In this document: in pieces, positions 24,539 through 37,969 of the stretch
How positions within the stretch are numbered: position 1 is the stretch's first letter
How the letters are laid out: every line of letters begins with the position of its first letter
NCBI RefSeq assembly: GCF_964355755.1
Contig: NC_092672.1
Coordinates: forward strand, 3,906,001-3,970,000
DNA: 64,000 nt
DNA from: Antedon mediterranea
Lineage: Eukaryota; Echinodermata; Crinoidea; Comatulida; Antedonidae
Direction: 5' to 3'
Made by a program: the position numbers and the translations under genes
The notes under the pieces: generated by a model
The model's input: the letters and a program-made list of their open reading frames with translations, nothing else
Told to the model about the DNA's origin: nothing
Database searches by the model: none

Positions 24539-24719
24539 AGTTGTTTCAAATTTACAGCGTATTTATGCTGCATCATTTGTTGAGGTGACTACACCGAAAA
24601 TAATAAAAAGATAACTATTCCGGCACATATGGTATTTCATACGTATAATTTTAAATTTGTTATACGCATCTTCCAACAGCGAGTAACTCGCCAATTACAG
24701 AACGGATAAACTATTTTAT

Positions 24720-24830
24720 AATTGACTGTATAAAGTCTTGAGTTACAACCCTGGCACTAGGTCAGGATTGAACCTGGACCTTGGGATTGGAAGGCAAGCA
24801 TGTTAACCACCAAGCTACAGCTCAACTAAC
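24720..24830 (-). repeat. tRNA-derived SINE
   Basis: On the minus strand an A-box-like TAGCTTGGTGGTTAACA and a B-box AGGTTCAATCC flank a tRNA-like anticodon arm with CTTCCAA in the loop. The acceptor stem does not close, so this is not a tRNA gene. Confidence 0.6.
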
Positions 24831-24908
24831 ACATGAGCTCGTAAATCGCAACGCTGACTAACTGAGGTGAATAAGCGCCTGGGTGTTTGTGAAGAGACAC
24901 TTATAATG

Positions 24909-25047
24909 AAGCTCTGTCTACACTATCAAACTTTATTTGACAAAAAAATGTGATGTGCCCATATATGGACATGATGATGTCATATCACTACCATATTTGG
25001 ACACATCACACTTTTTTTGGTCAAACTAATTTGATACTGTAAACCGA
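24909..25047. repeat. Palindromic MITE downstream of COX6A
   Basis: The left end is AAGCTCTGTCTACACTATC; the right end is diverged (TTTGATACTGTAAACCGAG). Confidence 0.75.
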
Positions 25048-25590
25048 GTTAACAGAGCACATGGGTTCAAATAAGTTGTCAATGTGTTCAGAAAAAAGGG
25101 TTGTTATTTAACCCTTACTAGGAAGCTCTTTCATGTGATTAAAATAGGTTTACAATGCCTTGCTTGGTACATAGTGGAGAGGTAAGACAAACATCTGTTA
25201 TCACACATTATGCACGTAGTACAGGCACTAGATTTGTTTGGCCCTTTCTCTCCTTGCATATAACTGATTAAAAATAAGCCATTAAGTTTCCTTTAGGAAA
25301 AGGCAAATTGTCCAAGAGTTAAATGTTAAAATGAATGCATATTTAAATAAATCTATGTGAGAATGAAGATAGATATGAAAATAAGAAAAAACTAAAGTAT
25401 ATTTAATATTTATTTTATTTGTAGCTTTGTGGATTTACAGTTTAAAAAAACATGATACAAAAAGAGACTATTTAGATGAGGGTGCATTAATTGAATTGTA
25501 GAACAGGAACGTCAGCACATTCCTGTTAAATTTGAAAAAAAAACAGTAAACAACAATTTGATATTACGTTGTTTCACCAATTACTGTTTA

Positions 25591-25746
25591 AAGCTCTGTC
25601 TACATTATCAAACCTTGTGACAAAAATATGTGATTTGCCCAAATAGGGTAGTGATATTCCCAAATATGGTAGTGATATGACATCATCATGTCCATATGGG
25701 CACATCACATGTTTTTGTCACAAGTTTGATAGTATAGACAAAGCTT
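25591..25746. repeat. Palindromic MITE in duplication unit 1
   Basis: Orthologous copies sit at the same place in units 2 (39136-39277) and 3 (55603-55748), so this insertion predates the duplication. Confidence 0.75.
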
Positions 25747-25836
25747 TACTCCACCAAGCAGTCTATGGTTGACAAGCATGAACAGGAGTTTCTTTCAAAT
25801 AATATCTGTTGCTTAAGTAATATTATTTTATGTAAT

Positions 25837-25918
25837 CAGGGGCGGATTTAGGCGAGGGCTAAACAGGCTTTAGCCTTCCCTCCCCCACACTAAAATTTAA
25901 GAGCCATATCTGCTCCTG
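25837..25918. repeat. hAT-like MITE (CAGGGGCGGAT ends), unit 1
   Basis: The left end CAGGGGCGGATTTAG is intact; the right end is degenerate (TCTGCTCCTG). TAAT flanks both sides. Shorter than its counterparts at 39367 and 55840. Confidence 0.6.
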
Positions 25919-27275
25919 CTAATCAATTTACCTAAATTCATTCATGTTTGACATTTTAATCAATTCTTTTAATATTGTATTTCTTAATGAACATTTACCA
26001 AATAAAAATCTATTTTTTATTAAATTATTTTAGCAAATAAATTTAAATAGATACATGAAAAAATAAAAAATATAACCTCCTTGGCGGAGGCAATTACCGT
26101 TATATAAAACAAAAATATTTGCATTTAAAAAAACAATTGTGATGTTGACATATTTGGATGAGCATATTTTTTAGAAGAAAATGGTACAATTGCACAAATT
26201 AATGTTGAAAATGAGGTAAACTGTCAGCATATGTGGAATGCAGGTATGTTTGTGTACACACCTTTTTTTTTTATAGCAGTGCTTATTATGTTTCTAGGTA
26301 TAATTTCAATAATATTTGAAAAATCATGCTCAAATTAAAAATGTCTATCTAATATAAGTTTACAGGGTTTTATTATAACCAGTGGTGACCCCAGGAAATG
26401 TTCGAGGGAGGGTAATTAACTTCGGAGACTTGTGGGAATTTCTCTCCAAATTATTAATACTTGTAGTATGATAGTAGTATGAAATGTTTTATCAACCAAC
26501 ATGCACTTTATTTGAACATTTACTGTAAATTCTTGCACCTGATTTGCACAAAACAAACATATAAATAATATAAATATAATAATATATATAAAAAAAAACA
26601 TTTATAAAAACAAAAGATTTGATGTTATGTACATTTATACATTGACATATTTACTATACATGGAAATTAAAATATAAATTAAAGGAATGTTTTGGATTAA
26701 AAATAAATATTAAAACAGATTGCACGTAGCAAAACTTGGAAAGTTTTACAATTAAATAATGTAGACTTAATAGTACCATAAATCTAACACCAATTCACTA
26801 TGTTGTTTGAAGCCAACTACAGTACACCTACTACACCTTCAGGACCCCAAAAAATGTTCCCTTAAAGAAGTATTGTCCCCAAAAACATGAAAAATAAAGA
26901 TTAATTAAATCAGACTTTGAATATGTGATTTAATAATTCCGTAGAAAAAACCCGAAAAAAAACCCAATGTTTTCACTTGACAAAATAATCAATCAAAAAC
27001 CCATTGGCTGGCAGCCATTTTTACCACTTTTTATTTTAAATTACAGGTAAATACATTTTTTTCGATCCAATTTCTGGTCAAAGTGGAACTATTATGTGAC
27101 ATTAAAATGGCAGATTCAACAAAAATCTTGTTGAGAATTTTAAGGGGGACAATACATCTTTAATAGGGGACAATACATCTTTAATAGGGATGTCCAAAAG
27201 GGAGGGTTTTTCTGTATATCTTTTTTGTAGCTTGTATTAAAGGTCTGTGTGGATTGAAAATCTATATACAGTATG

Positions 27276-27345
27276 GTTGGTTATCTAATGGTATAAATGT
27301 TGCCTTATAGGTCGCAGGTTCAAATCTTACCAGAGACATTTTTTT
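27276..27345 (+). repeat. tRNA-like SINE head
   Basis: A-box-like GGTTATCTAATGGTATAA and B-box CAGGTTCAAATCTTACC. Counterparts are at 57464-57525 and, with the B-box damaged, at 40955-41010. Confidence 0.5.
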
Positions 27346-28419
27346 TATTTAACAAAATGTTTGGAACTTGTGTTGATATATGAGCTATGTTTGATATACA
27401 GTATGTTCCAAAATGAGCAGTGTGGTTTCTAGTAATGATTATATAGGCCTATTACACTGTATTTATTGGCCTACTATACATGCCATTCTCTACTCTGTAC
27501 AATTATATGACTAAATTTTTATTTCAAGGCCTTTGTAGAAAGATACCACAATTATATGACATTTATTCAGGCTTTTAGTCACGTTTAATACGTCCTTTTT
27601 GAAGCAAAAATCAGCTGAATTGGCTCCAGGCATTCAGTCACTTTGGAGGGTTCACCAGTCAATCCAATTGGCACCAGGCTTTTAGTCTCTGGGGCTTGGT
27701 CCTATTAAACACCACACAGCACTGTAATAGTACCACTAACATTAGACAATAATGCATGTTAGTACTGACCCTTAAATAATCAACGTCGCTACTAAATATA
27801 ACTTAACCTAACCTTCTCAATATTCCCTTCTATAGGTAGTGTGTTAGTGGAGTCTATCCTAGAGTCATATAACACCTAAATAAATTCCTGTCATTTGATT
27901 GTGGATCACATGGCGTGCAATAGTACGCACTATTAAACGATCGTTTAACAGTACTTTTTTTGTGTACGAAAAAAAAAATATTTTGTTTTATACTATTGCG
28001 TTTGAAATACAACAGCGCCACCTATTTTGTACTTTCGCGGCGATTTGAATGTTATAACTGGTTTTTCGCGATGGAAGTACATTTCTGGAGATATATGTAC
28101 TAATTTAGATCAAAAAGGCATTTCAATTAGCTTCAGATCGTTTATAGGATTTTGATTAACTAATGGGAACATCTCTAAAAGATATGAAATCGTTGAAAAA
28201 ACATAATTAGCCTAGATGAGTTCTAGTTGCCTGTCAAAGTTTTGCCTTTCAGCCTAGCTAGTAGGCCTGTTAGTACTAGGCCTAGCAAGATTAAAACGTC
28301 TAGTTTGTTTGGTCGTTTGTTGACATAATTAACACTAAAGTAGGTGTGTTTATAAAATCCATATAAATATAACATTTAATATTATACAGATATTGACTGC
28401 TTAGAGGTTAAATATAAGA

Positions 28420-28475
28420 TTTGACATCCCCGAGGGAATGATATTAAGTTCGAGGGAATATATATTTCCCGAAGC
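28420..28475. repeat. Half of a hairpin element (right arm deleted)
   Basis: Contains the left arm GACATCCCCGAGGGAATG to CCCGAAGCGCC and then goes directly into GATATAAAAGG. The full two-arm form is at 58588-58733. Confidence 0.7.
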
Positions 28476-28794
28476 GCCGATATAAAAGGCAATATCTGTT
28501 ATATTATAATAGCCAAGAACAAGTCTGCTGGGTTGGGTGAAGCTAGGCTACAGGAGAATTTCCATAAGCCTATTAATAATAATATTATAATCAGGTAGGC
28601 CGAATAAACAATTCGTCTTCTTCTCGATCTTCGAGGAGCCGAATCACCGGATGTTCAGCGCGTACTAGTTACTAGGTTACTACCGTGAGTATTGACCAAT
28701 CACAAACTGTGTTTCATCACATTTAGGGCGGACTAATAACAAATGAGGGCGCTATGTATGCATAGCTTAAATAGTTTAGAAGATTAATTACTTC

Positions 28795-29050
28795 AAGCAA
28801 GTTTCGTGGCGCAGCGGTTGAAACGTTGTCTTGTGATGGAGTGACAATTGCATCGCAAGTTCAAGATAAGTAGATGACTTTTGTTTATTTATCGGCAAAC
28901 GCGAGTGTTGCACACGAAAATTACACAGTCAATATCATCGTACTCGAGAATTTATATGATTAATGACAGGGGACACGATTATTACACGAAAATTACACAG
29001 TCAATATCATCGTTCTCGAGGATATATACGATTTACGATCCTCGCAGTGG
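28795..29050 (+). repeat. tRNA-derived SINE with internal direct repeat, unit 1
   Basis: The head TTTCGTGGCGCAGCGGTTG (A-box) with GCAAGTTCAAG (B-box) is followed by two copies of ACACGAAAATTACACAGTC (28914 and 28983). The counterpart is at 59060-59290; unit 2 lacks it. Confidence 0.55.
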
Positions 29051-29254
29051 TAGTCATGTGATGCAGTTTCAACCAATCACGTTCGCGTATTTACGTAGGC
29101 TATGTAATATAATATTATAAAACACCAAATGTTACTGTCAATGTGAATCAAATGTAAGCCTAAGCCTACCTTTTATTTGATTCAAATGACAGGATTCTAT
29201 TTAGATGTTATATAAAACAAATAATGAATGCTTTATATTCGTGAATGAATATTT

Positions 29255-29326
29255 GGTGAATGATGAAAGGTTATATATCAACTCGACTTCGCCTCGTTGA
29301 AATATAACCAGGCTTTCATCATTCAC
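29255..29326. repeat. Hairpin MITE, unit 1
   Basis: GGTGAATGATGAAAGGTTAT is mirrored by ATAACC and CTTTCATCATTCACC around a CTTCGCCTCG loop. Copies are also at about 42192-42263 and 59513-59583. Confidence 0.75.
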
Positions 29327-30321
29327 CTCATGCCATTATTTGTACCATTACACTCATAAAAATTCATTTTTTGTAGATTATCATTTACAAATAGTGTTGT
29401 GTGGTGTTTAGTAGAGGACTAAACAGACTCCCACTCTTTTTGGAGGGCTAAGGGCACTAGTCAATCCAACATGCTCAATAGTCTCCTGCCTTTGGTCTCT
29501 CTGGAGTCTGTCCAAATGTTCACATAGCATGAAGAACAATCTTCAAATGAATTCTGATAATGATGATTTACTTCATGGCTAATCTGTGTTGTTGTTATAA
29601 GTCAGTTTCTCTAATCCAATCAAAGTTATCAAACTGTAAAATAGAAAATATTATTATTATTATTATGTAATAATTAAAATGTCTAAATCAAAAATAAAAA
29701 CTTAATATTGACTATTACAACATAATCTACATGAAGACCCTTAAACAAAGGATACATTATATTCATATTTGACTACAGTAAGGAACAAAATATGTAACCA
29801 TCACATCATATTTTGTTTTACATTAATGGGACGAATTATATTAATATTTGAATACAGTAAGAAATATGTAAACATAACATCATATTTTGTTTTACATACT
29901 ACTGTAATGGGACAAATTATATTTATATTTGGCTGGAGTAAGTATTACAATATATGCTCTTCAGTGTAATGACTGACATGTGTGCGCATACACACTTTTT
30001 AAGAAACAAGAAGCATCAAGTTGATTGACGTTCAGAAATAGACCAATCAGCATCTTCCTATTATTTTACCTAATGGGAAGAATTATTAATTATCTATGTT
30101 CACATATGAGAGGGAGGTAGTTTATTTAACTTCACAAAAACTGCGGAAGTCATCGGATATTGAAGTTCCGATTAGTAATCCGGTTTAAATAGTTCCCTTT
30201 CCTAATGTTATTGTAACACAAAGAGCCGGTCTAATAAAGGTACTTAACAAGTTCGAAAGTCGTGGGAATCGCATGATATGTCCTTTACATTATGGTATAA
30301 TATCAGAAAATGGACAAATTA

Positions 30322-30388
30322 GGGAATTTTCGATTGCAAAATCACAACATATTGTTTACACGTGAGGAACAGATTTCATCTATAAAAG
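30322..30388 (+). promoter_or_regulatory. C1q copy 1 core promoter
   Basis: In order: kappaB-like GGGAATTTTC (30322-30331), C/EBP-like GATTGCAAAATC (30332-30343), E-box CACGTG (30359-30364) and TATAAAAG (30381-30388). The start codon lies about 100 bases after the TATA box. The same order is kept in all six copies. The factor names are motif inference. Confidence 0.7.
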
Positions 30389-30485
30389 TCAAGTGAAAAT
30401 TGAAACTGGATTTATTCATACAACAGCAGATGACAAGGAAACACCCAGTTTACAGATCAACAGAAAAGACATTCAGAAAACAACA

Positions 30486-32078
30486 ATGTATCTCCGGTAA
30501 GTAAATTGTTCTTTAAGCTTTTAATAATATTTAGGATGATATTTGGTGCTACTGTACTTTAGCACTGCTACTCTGTACTTTGACATTACTGTCTTTTACT
30601 GTAGTACTGATTTGTTAGAATTCTGTAACCTTCCTTGAACATGTTGGCAGTGGGAAGGAAAAAACAATATTAAAACACACAGAAGGTACAATATGAGTCG
30701 TGTGTACTCCAGTTAGGAATGCAATACAACTGAAGATCATTTAATACAAATCAATTTGATGTGAAATTATTGTAAGGTAAAGTGGAGTCTTGTGTTCATT
30801 CTGAACAAAGTGGGATGAGCTGTTAGGAGCTCAAGGTAATAAGCCTTAGCACAATTCCTTTCCATGCTGCCTTATCCTTCCTAGCATTTTCAGGTACTCA
30901 TTTACAGCTGAGTTGACTGGTAGTTGTTTTTATCTGGAAATTAATTTGGGTCTTTCTGTATGATAGTTCAACCACTTGGCTACTAAACTTCAACAAATTA
31001 TTATATAATACAGTAATACCACATTCAAAACTTGGGCTGAGTCATGTTGTTTCCTTGTACAGTCAGGATCCTTCTTGTTCCTGGCCAGGAACAAGAAGGA
31101 GCCTGTGAAATAAAAGGGTTGCAGAATGCTGGCTCGATAATGATCAGTGTGCAAAATATACTTTGACAAAACCCTGCTTGATAATGATTAATTGATTGCA
31201 ATCTTTTTAAAAATTAAAAAAAAAGGGTACTTTTATATGTTTATAGCTTAACTTAAGTATGGTAGATAAAGAGTGCAATTAAAGAGGGAAACGGTTAACA
31301 CACTGTTGTTATATTGAATTTCAGACTTAATATGATGTTAACAATTGTGATACAGATTAGTATAATCTATGTCATCAAATCAGCAGCTCAAACCAATTCT
31401 GAAGCTTGTAATAGCTGTTGTACAGCTGGGGTTCCTGGCATTCCAGGAAATCACGGAAATCCAGGTGCAGCAGGGCCACAAGGAATGAGTGGAGTGAAAG
31501 GAGAACAAGGAATGAATGGAGAACAAGGAATGAAAGGAGAACAAGGAATGAAAGGAGATAATGGAAGGAATGGCTTAGATGGGACTCCTGGAAAGTTAGG
31601 ACCAACTGGACCTCAAGGTATTGTTGGACTACCAGGTACAAATGGTGTAAAAGGAGAAAAGGGTGAACAATCTATTCAGCAAAAATCTTCCTTTTCAGTA
31701 GTTTTTACATCATCCCCAGGTCGTCATGACACTAGCCCAATGAAGTATGACACAATAATTACAGATGTAGGAAATCACTACAACAAAGAAACAGGAAAGT
31801 TTGTCTGTGCAATTCCAGGTATTTATGTTTTCCAGGTGACATCAATGAAATCAAGTGGTAGTGGTAAAATTTTAACAAGAATCATGAAAAATGGCAATAT
31901 TCAAATGTCTGCATGGATGAGTGCCTCTGGGTATAATTCTGTAAGCACAATGGTGGTTCTTGATCTGGTATCAGGTGATCAAGTATGGACTCAGCCATAT
32001 AATTCAGCCTACAACTATTACTACAGTGACAGTGGAAGATACTGCTCATTCTCTGGTTTCTTACTTTATGCAGCATAA
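30486..32078 (+). CDS. C1q-domain collagen-like secreted protein, copy 1
   Basis: Exon 1 is 30486-30496 (ATG TAT CTC CG, donor GTAAGT) and exon 2 is 31325-32078; the phase-2 junction makes MYLR and then continues. Product 254 aa. Residues 1-26 are a signal peptide (hydrophobic core [14 protein letters not shown]). EACNSCC at about 30-36 probably forms interchain disulfides. Residues 39-119 hold 27 Gly-X-Y triplets, and 120-254 form a C1q head with [27 protein letters not shown] and SFSGFLLY. Such proteins trimerise and bind microbial or self ligands. A possible in-frame ATG just before the acceptor (31314) is intronic. AATAAA at 32319-32324. The C1q-collagen call is firm; an immune role is inference. 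Confidence 0.9.
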
Positions 32079-32599
32079 AGCAAACATATACAAATACTTG
32101 TAATGTTTTAAACAATTAATTTGCAAATAGGCATCTAGAAGTCAAACTATATAAATGACACAAGCTAAATTTAATATTATATTATTTTTTCAATTATTGA
32201 TTATTTCTGCTTCAGATGCAACAGTTTAGATGAATGATGTCAATTTTACCAGTTAAAAAATTATAGATATAACATTTATTTCATTTGAAGAACTAAATTG
32301 TTTAAATACATTGTTAGAAATAAAAATATTAATATTCAGTATTTTAAGTAAATCTATGTTATGTTGAACTATGCAGGCGGTTCAATTTCTTTTGGCCTAC
32401 TGTATTCACACTCAAATCAGTCCTAAATCAGGAAGGTTTTAGTAAATTCATCCACTACAATTCTAAGTTAATTAATGAAAGACTGTCAACACTCAGTAGT
32501 GTGACATTTGACCTGCAACTTTTAAAACAGGTTTTACACATTTATTAACCCATGGCTGGTAGACTGCACAAAGATTATACTTAGAAATATATCAGTATG

Positions 32600-33600
32600 G
32601 GTAACTCAATCAAAGCCTCTTCTTTTTTTTTTGGTTGAGTTTTGAATTCTTTCCTTGGCACACTTTACTTATAAAATTCATATGAATCGCAATATTGCTC
32701 ATAACGACACCGAAACCAGTTTGTTACAACTCGACATATATAACTTTTGCATAAAATACAAAACGGAACTGAACGTTAGGGGAAACAATAAATTCTGATA
32801 AAAAGAATGAAATATTTGACATACTACAAAAAATGCACTAAACATAAAAGAAAACATGACAAAATGGTAAAAAATACTGAAGAGGATTCTGAAAACTATG
32901 AAAACTAGAGAAATAAAACACCTCCAAAATATTTAGACGAACTTATATACCAATGAAATATGAAGAGGCTTAAAAACAGGATCAATCATATTAATATTGA
33001 CTACAGTAAGAAACAAAATATGTAAATGTCAAATTTACATATTTTTTTTTACATTCTGTATGTACCGGTAATAGGATGAATTATATTAATATTAGAATAC
33101 AGTAAGAAATATGTAAACAACATTTACATATTCTGTTTTACATAATTAATACTGTATGTGGGAAAAATTATATAAATATTTTACTACATTTACATATTTT
33201 GTTTTAATACTGTAATGGGACAAATTATATTTATATTTGGCTGGAGTAAGTATTACAATATATGCTCTTCAGTGTAATAATGTGTGCGCATACACACTTT
33301 TAAAGAAATATGAAGCACCAAGTTGATTGACGTTCAGAAATAGACCAATCAGCATCTTCCTATTACTTTACCTAATGGGAAGAATTAGTAATTATCTATG
33401 TTCACATGTGAGATGGAGGTAGTTTATTGAATTTCACAAAAACTGCGGAAGTCATCGGATATTTAAGTTTCGATTAGTCTAATAAATGGTAACCACAGGT
33501 ACTTGTTTGTTTAGAAAAAAACATATAACAAGTTCAAAAGTCGTGGGAATCGCATGATATGTCCTTTACATTATGGTATAATATCAGCAAATGGACAAAT
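32600..33600. repeat. Upstream repeat block of C1q copy 2
   Basis: No gene. AT-rich sequence with internal near-repeats of GGACAAATTATATTTATATT and CAGTAAGAAATATGTAAAC, ending in the conserved CCAATCAGCATCTTCC segment. Homologous blocks precede copies 4 (46320-47380) and 5 (49570-50560). Confidence 0.65.
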
Positions 33601-33601
33601 T

Positions 33602-33669
33602 AGGGAGTTTTCGATTGCAAAATCACAACATGTTGTTTACACGTGAGGAACAGATTTCATCTATAAAAG
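33602..33669 (+). promoter_or_regulatory. C1q copy 2 core promoter
   Basis: The kappaB-like site here is GGGAGTTTTC. The C/EBP-like and E-box motifs are kept, and TATAAAAG is at 33662-33669. Confidence 0.68.
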
Positions 33670-33766
33670 TCGAGTGAAAATTGAAACTAAATTTATTCAT
33701 ACAACAGCAGATGACAGGGAAACATCCAGTTTACAGATCAACAGAAAAGACATTCAGAAAACAACA

Positions 33767-35504
33767 ATGTATCTCCGGTAAGTACATTTTTATTTTAGCT
33801 TTTAATATTTAGGATGGTATTTGGTGCTACTGTACTTTAGCACTGCTACTCTGTACTTTGACATTACTGTCTTTTACTGTAGTACTGATTTGTTAGAATT
33901 CTGTAACCTTTCTTGTATATGTTGGCAGTGAGAAGAAAAAAACAATATTAAAACACACAGAAGGTACAATATGGGTCGTGTGTACTCCAGTTAGGAATGC
34001 AATACAACTGAAGATCATTTAATACATGTCAATTTCTGTTATTCTTTTACCATTGTGTTCTATAAGCCTATCTGAGATTATTTTATTATATACATTAACA
34101 TTTGATATGAAATTATTGTAAGGTAAACTGGAGTCCTGTGTTCATTCTGAACAAAGTGAAATGAGCTATTAGGAGCTCAATGTAATAAACCTTAGCATTA
34201 TGTGGTAGGATGGCCAGTTCCTTTCCACGCTACCTCATCCTTCCTAGAATTTTCAATCAGGTACTCATTTACAGATGAGTTGTTCTTATCGGGAAATTAA
34301 ATTGGTTCTTTCTGTATGATAGTCAAGTGTCCAACCACTCAGCTACCAAACTTCTTCGGCTAACAAATTATTATAAATATCATATTTAAAACTTCTTGTT
34401 GGGCTTAGTTATGTTGTTTCCTTGTACAGTACAACTGGACAGCTTATTGCTCCAGGGAGAATCGTATGTAGGCTGTGAAATAAAAGGATTACAGAATGCT
34501 GGCTGATGAACATACTTTGAAAAAACCCTGCTTGACAATGATTGATTCCAAACATTTTTTTTTACAAAATTTTAATACGGGGTATTTTTTGCTTCATTTT
34601 GATATAAACAAGTTTGGTTGATAAGAGTGTAATTATTACTAAATGTTTTAAGGGGTATAATTAATAATAACATACAGTGTTTATATTGAATTTCAGATTT
34701 AATATGATATTAACAATGGTGATACAGATTAGTATAATCTATGTCATCAAATCAGCAGCTCAAACCAATTCTGAAGCTTGTAATAGCTGTTGTACAGCTG
34801 GGGTTCCTGGAATTCCAGGACATCATGGTAATCCAGGTGCATCAGGGCCACAAGGAATGAATGGAGAACAAGGAATAAAAGGAGAACAAGGAATGAATGG
34901 AGTGAAAGGAGAACAAGGAATGAATGGAGAACAAGGAATGAAAGGAGAACAAGGAATGAATGGAGAACAAGGAATGAAAGGAGATAATGGAAGGAATGGC
35001 TTAGATGGGTCTCCTGGAAAGTTAGGACCAACTGGACCTCAAGGTATTGTTGGATTACCAGGTGCAAATGGTGTAAAGGGAGAAAAGGGTGAACAAGCTA
35101 GTCAGCAGAAATCTGCCTTTTCAGTAGTTTTTACATCAAACCCAGGTCGTCATGCCACTAGCCCAATGAAGTACGACACAATAATTACAGATGTTGGAAA
35201 TCATTACAACAAAGAAACAGGCAAGTTTGTCTGTACAATTCCAGGTGTTTATGTATTCCAGGTGACATCAATGAAATTAAGTGGTAGTGGTAAAATTTTA
35301 ACAAGAATCATGAAAAATGGCAATAATCAAATGTCTGCATGGATGAGTGCTGCTGGGTATAATTCTGTAAGCACAATGGTGGTACTTGATCTAGTATCAG
35401 GTGATGAAGTATGGACTCAGCCACATAGTTCAATCTATAACTATTACTACAGTGACATCCTAAGATACTGCTCATTCTCTGGTTTCTTACTTTATGCAGC
35501 ATAA
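33767..35504 (+). CDS. C1q-domain collagen-like secreted protein, copy 2
   Basis: Exon 1 is 33767-33777 and exon 2 is 34697-35504; 272 aa. It has the same plan as copy 1, but the stalk has 33 Gly-X-Y triplets (residues 39-137) owing to extra [12 protein letters not shown] hexapeptides. The head (138-272) is very close to copy 1 but differs in the segment before the last strand ([13 protein letters not shown] versus YNSAYNYYYSDSG). The reading frame is fully open. Signal peptide [20 protein letters not shown]. Followed about 770 bases later by the MITE at 36273 and the minus-strand kinase fragment. Confidence 0.9.
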
Positions 35505-36272
35505 AGCAAACATATACAAATAATTGTATTGTTTTAAACAATTAATTTGCAAATAGGCATCTAGAAGTCAAACTATATAAATGTCACAAGCTACATTATA
35601 TATTATTTTTGCAAAGATAGATTATATCTGCTTGAGATGCAGATGAATGATGCTAATTCAAAAGAAGCTTTTGTTAGTAATTTTTTAAGATCAATTTTAC
35701 CAGTAAAAAAATATAGATATGACATTTATTTCATTTGTGCAACTAAATTGTTTAAATAAATGTTAGAAATAAAAATATTAATATTCAGTATTTTGAGTAA
35801 ATTTATGTTATGTTTAAACTATGCAGGCGGTTCAAAAGAATTACATTTCTTTACACACTTTATTACGGCTTATTCACACTCAAATCAGTCCTAAATTAGG
35901 AAGGTTTTAGTAAATTCATCCACTACAATTCTGAATTAATTAATGAATGACTGTCAACATTCAGTTGTGAGACATTTGACCTGCAACTTTTAAAACAGAT
36001 TTTATACATTTATTAACCCATGGCTGGTAGTAGTACTACACCTTACAAAGATTATGCTAAGAGAAATTTATCAGCATGGGTAACTTTGCAAGTTCCTTGT
36101 TTAAAAATCAAAGCCTCTTCTTTTTTTAAAGTTTTGAATTCTTTCCTTGGCACACGTTATTTTATAAAATTCATATGAATCGCAATATTGCTCATGACGA
36201 CACTGGAAACCAGTTTGTTACAACTTGACAAATAACGTTGCATAAAATACAAAACAGAACTGAACATACTTC

Positions 36273-36402
36273 TAAACTCTGTCTACACTATCAAGCTATT
36301 TTAACAAAATATGGTAGTAATATGCCAAAAGATGGTCATCATATCCATATATGGGCAAATCAACATTTTTGTCACAAACTTTGATAGTGTAGACCGAGCT
36401 TT
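36273..36402. repeat. Palindromic MITE downstream of kinase copy 1
   Basis: Termini AAACTCTGTCTACAC and GTGTAGACCGAGCTT. The counterpart lies at 53191-53310. Confidence 0.7.
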
Positions 36403-37343
36403 GGATGAAAAAATTATCCCATAACCAATTATAAGAATAGTACATTTGGAAATAGACTACACTACTTTAGAATACTTACGGACAATTTTATTTATAACCT
36501 TATTATACATCTCAATGTGATTGGTGGAACCACTTAACGGATATTTACCCGTCATCAAGCAAAACATTATAATGCCGAGTGACCACCAGTCAACACGATG
36601 ATCATAGTCACCCATATTTAGTTCTTCAGGCGCTGAAAAAATTAAGGTAGATGTTTAGTTGTCCTGTTAAAAAAAACATTAAAACTATGGTATAAATTTG
36701 GAGACTATTACAGAGCAAAATTTAGATATGTGACCATGTTTAATTAGCGGTGGTCGATATAGGATTTAAAAAAAGATGGTTTAGGGCCGGAAATCAACAA
36801 AAGGAAGTTCTGTGCATCTCTCCTATTCTAGCTTACATTAACTATTAACTACATACTGTATTAACTACGAATTCAGCATTTTATTAATCAATTTAAAAAA
36901 CTGTCTACCTGTTGAACAATAAACAATTTAGGATGATATTATTTAAAGATAGCAAAATGATTCACTTAGCCTTATTAGAAATAATAATAGATATACAACT
37001 ACCCACCCATATACATAAGTGTCCCACAGACACTGGACGTTCTGCCACCTTGCTTCAGCCATTTTGAAAGTCCAAAATCGGACAGAAGTATATGACCGCC
37101 CTCATAAAGTAAAATATTCTCCATCTGAAAAGAAAAATGAGTGTTTTTAAATCTTTCAGCCAAGCCAATTTAAACTCCCTGCCTGTAATTTGCTTCGAGA
37201 ATCCAGAATTTGAATATGATCACTTTCAACAATCTGCATCTGCTACGAAAATAGAAATAATCATAGCAGAAGATGTTTAATAAGTTCTTTTATTATAATA
37301 TATTAATATGCATAATATACACACAACAGGCAAAGAACATTAA

Positions 37344-37969
37344 AGACCCCTTCCCTGCAATTTTGGACGTTTTTTGGAAAATAATACATATATATCACTT
37401 TAAAAACATTAAACCATGTCATTCCTTGTCTTAAATGTACGTTTTATGGTAAAGTATGATAAAAAGTGAGAAACAATGCACTACCTAAGTAGCTCGCGGC
37501 GATCGACCTCTCGTGGACGGTCTTAGGCCTAGCCTAGCTAAGCTTAGTTTTGTAGGCCTAGCTGGTAAACATCGGTAACGTACGAGCATCGTACGCTACC
37601 TATATACCTAGCCTGACGTTGTATAGTTGCTGCATTAATTGTCTTTCTATTTTTGCCAGACTCCGTTGATACAAATTGGGGAAAACCCGGTATTTTCGCT
37701 GAAAAGTTAGGAGTCTTCCATTTGTTTTGGCCTCACGATCGATCGAAAAGTGGGCGAATTACAGGTGAAAAACAAAAATATCAATCCGCGCGCAATGCAT
37801 TTTGGGATTTATAGCGGGCCGCTATAATTATTAGAATCGACTTATTTTTTACATTTTTAACCGTTTAAAGACGAAAAAAGTTATCGCAATAGGATCATAT
37901 AGTATTATTTTTACATTAAATATAGTTTGTGATCTTAAATTAGATCTAAAAAACGTAGGGAATGGGGCT
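37344..37969. mobile_element. TTAA-specific MITE (piggyBac- or Kolobok-type)
   Basis: 626 bp flanked by TTAA on both sides (37340-37343 and 37970-37973). The ends are imperfect inverted repeats, AGACCCCTTCCCT and AGGGAATGGGGCT. The paralogous site in kinase copy 2 (near 54432) reads ACATTAATTCT with no insert, giving a clean empty site. No transposase inside. Confidence 0.85.

Noticed and set aside
27528-27590. Possible terminal exon after TTTCAAG encoding about 20 codons, also at 41196 and 57709
   Set aside because: Too short to identify and present only in recent duplicates; no upstream exon to join.
29769-29969. Open frame repeated at 42702-42902
   Set aside because: Its conservation is explained by the segmental duplication; unit 3 lacks the frame and no domain is visible.
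31314-31324. ATG just upstream of the C1q exon 2 acceptor (also in copies 2 and 5) as the start codon
   Set aside because: The sequence is the pyrimidine tract and acceptor TTTCAG; the upstream exon with TATA box, ATG and donor is conserved in all six copies and gives matching phase.
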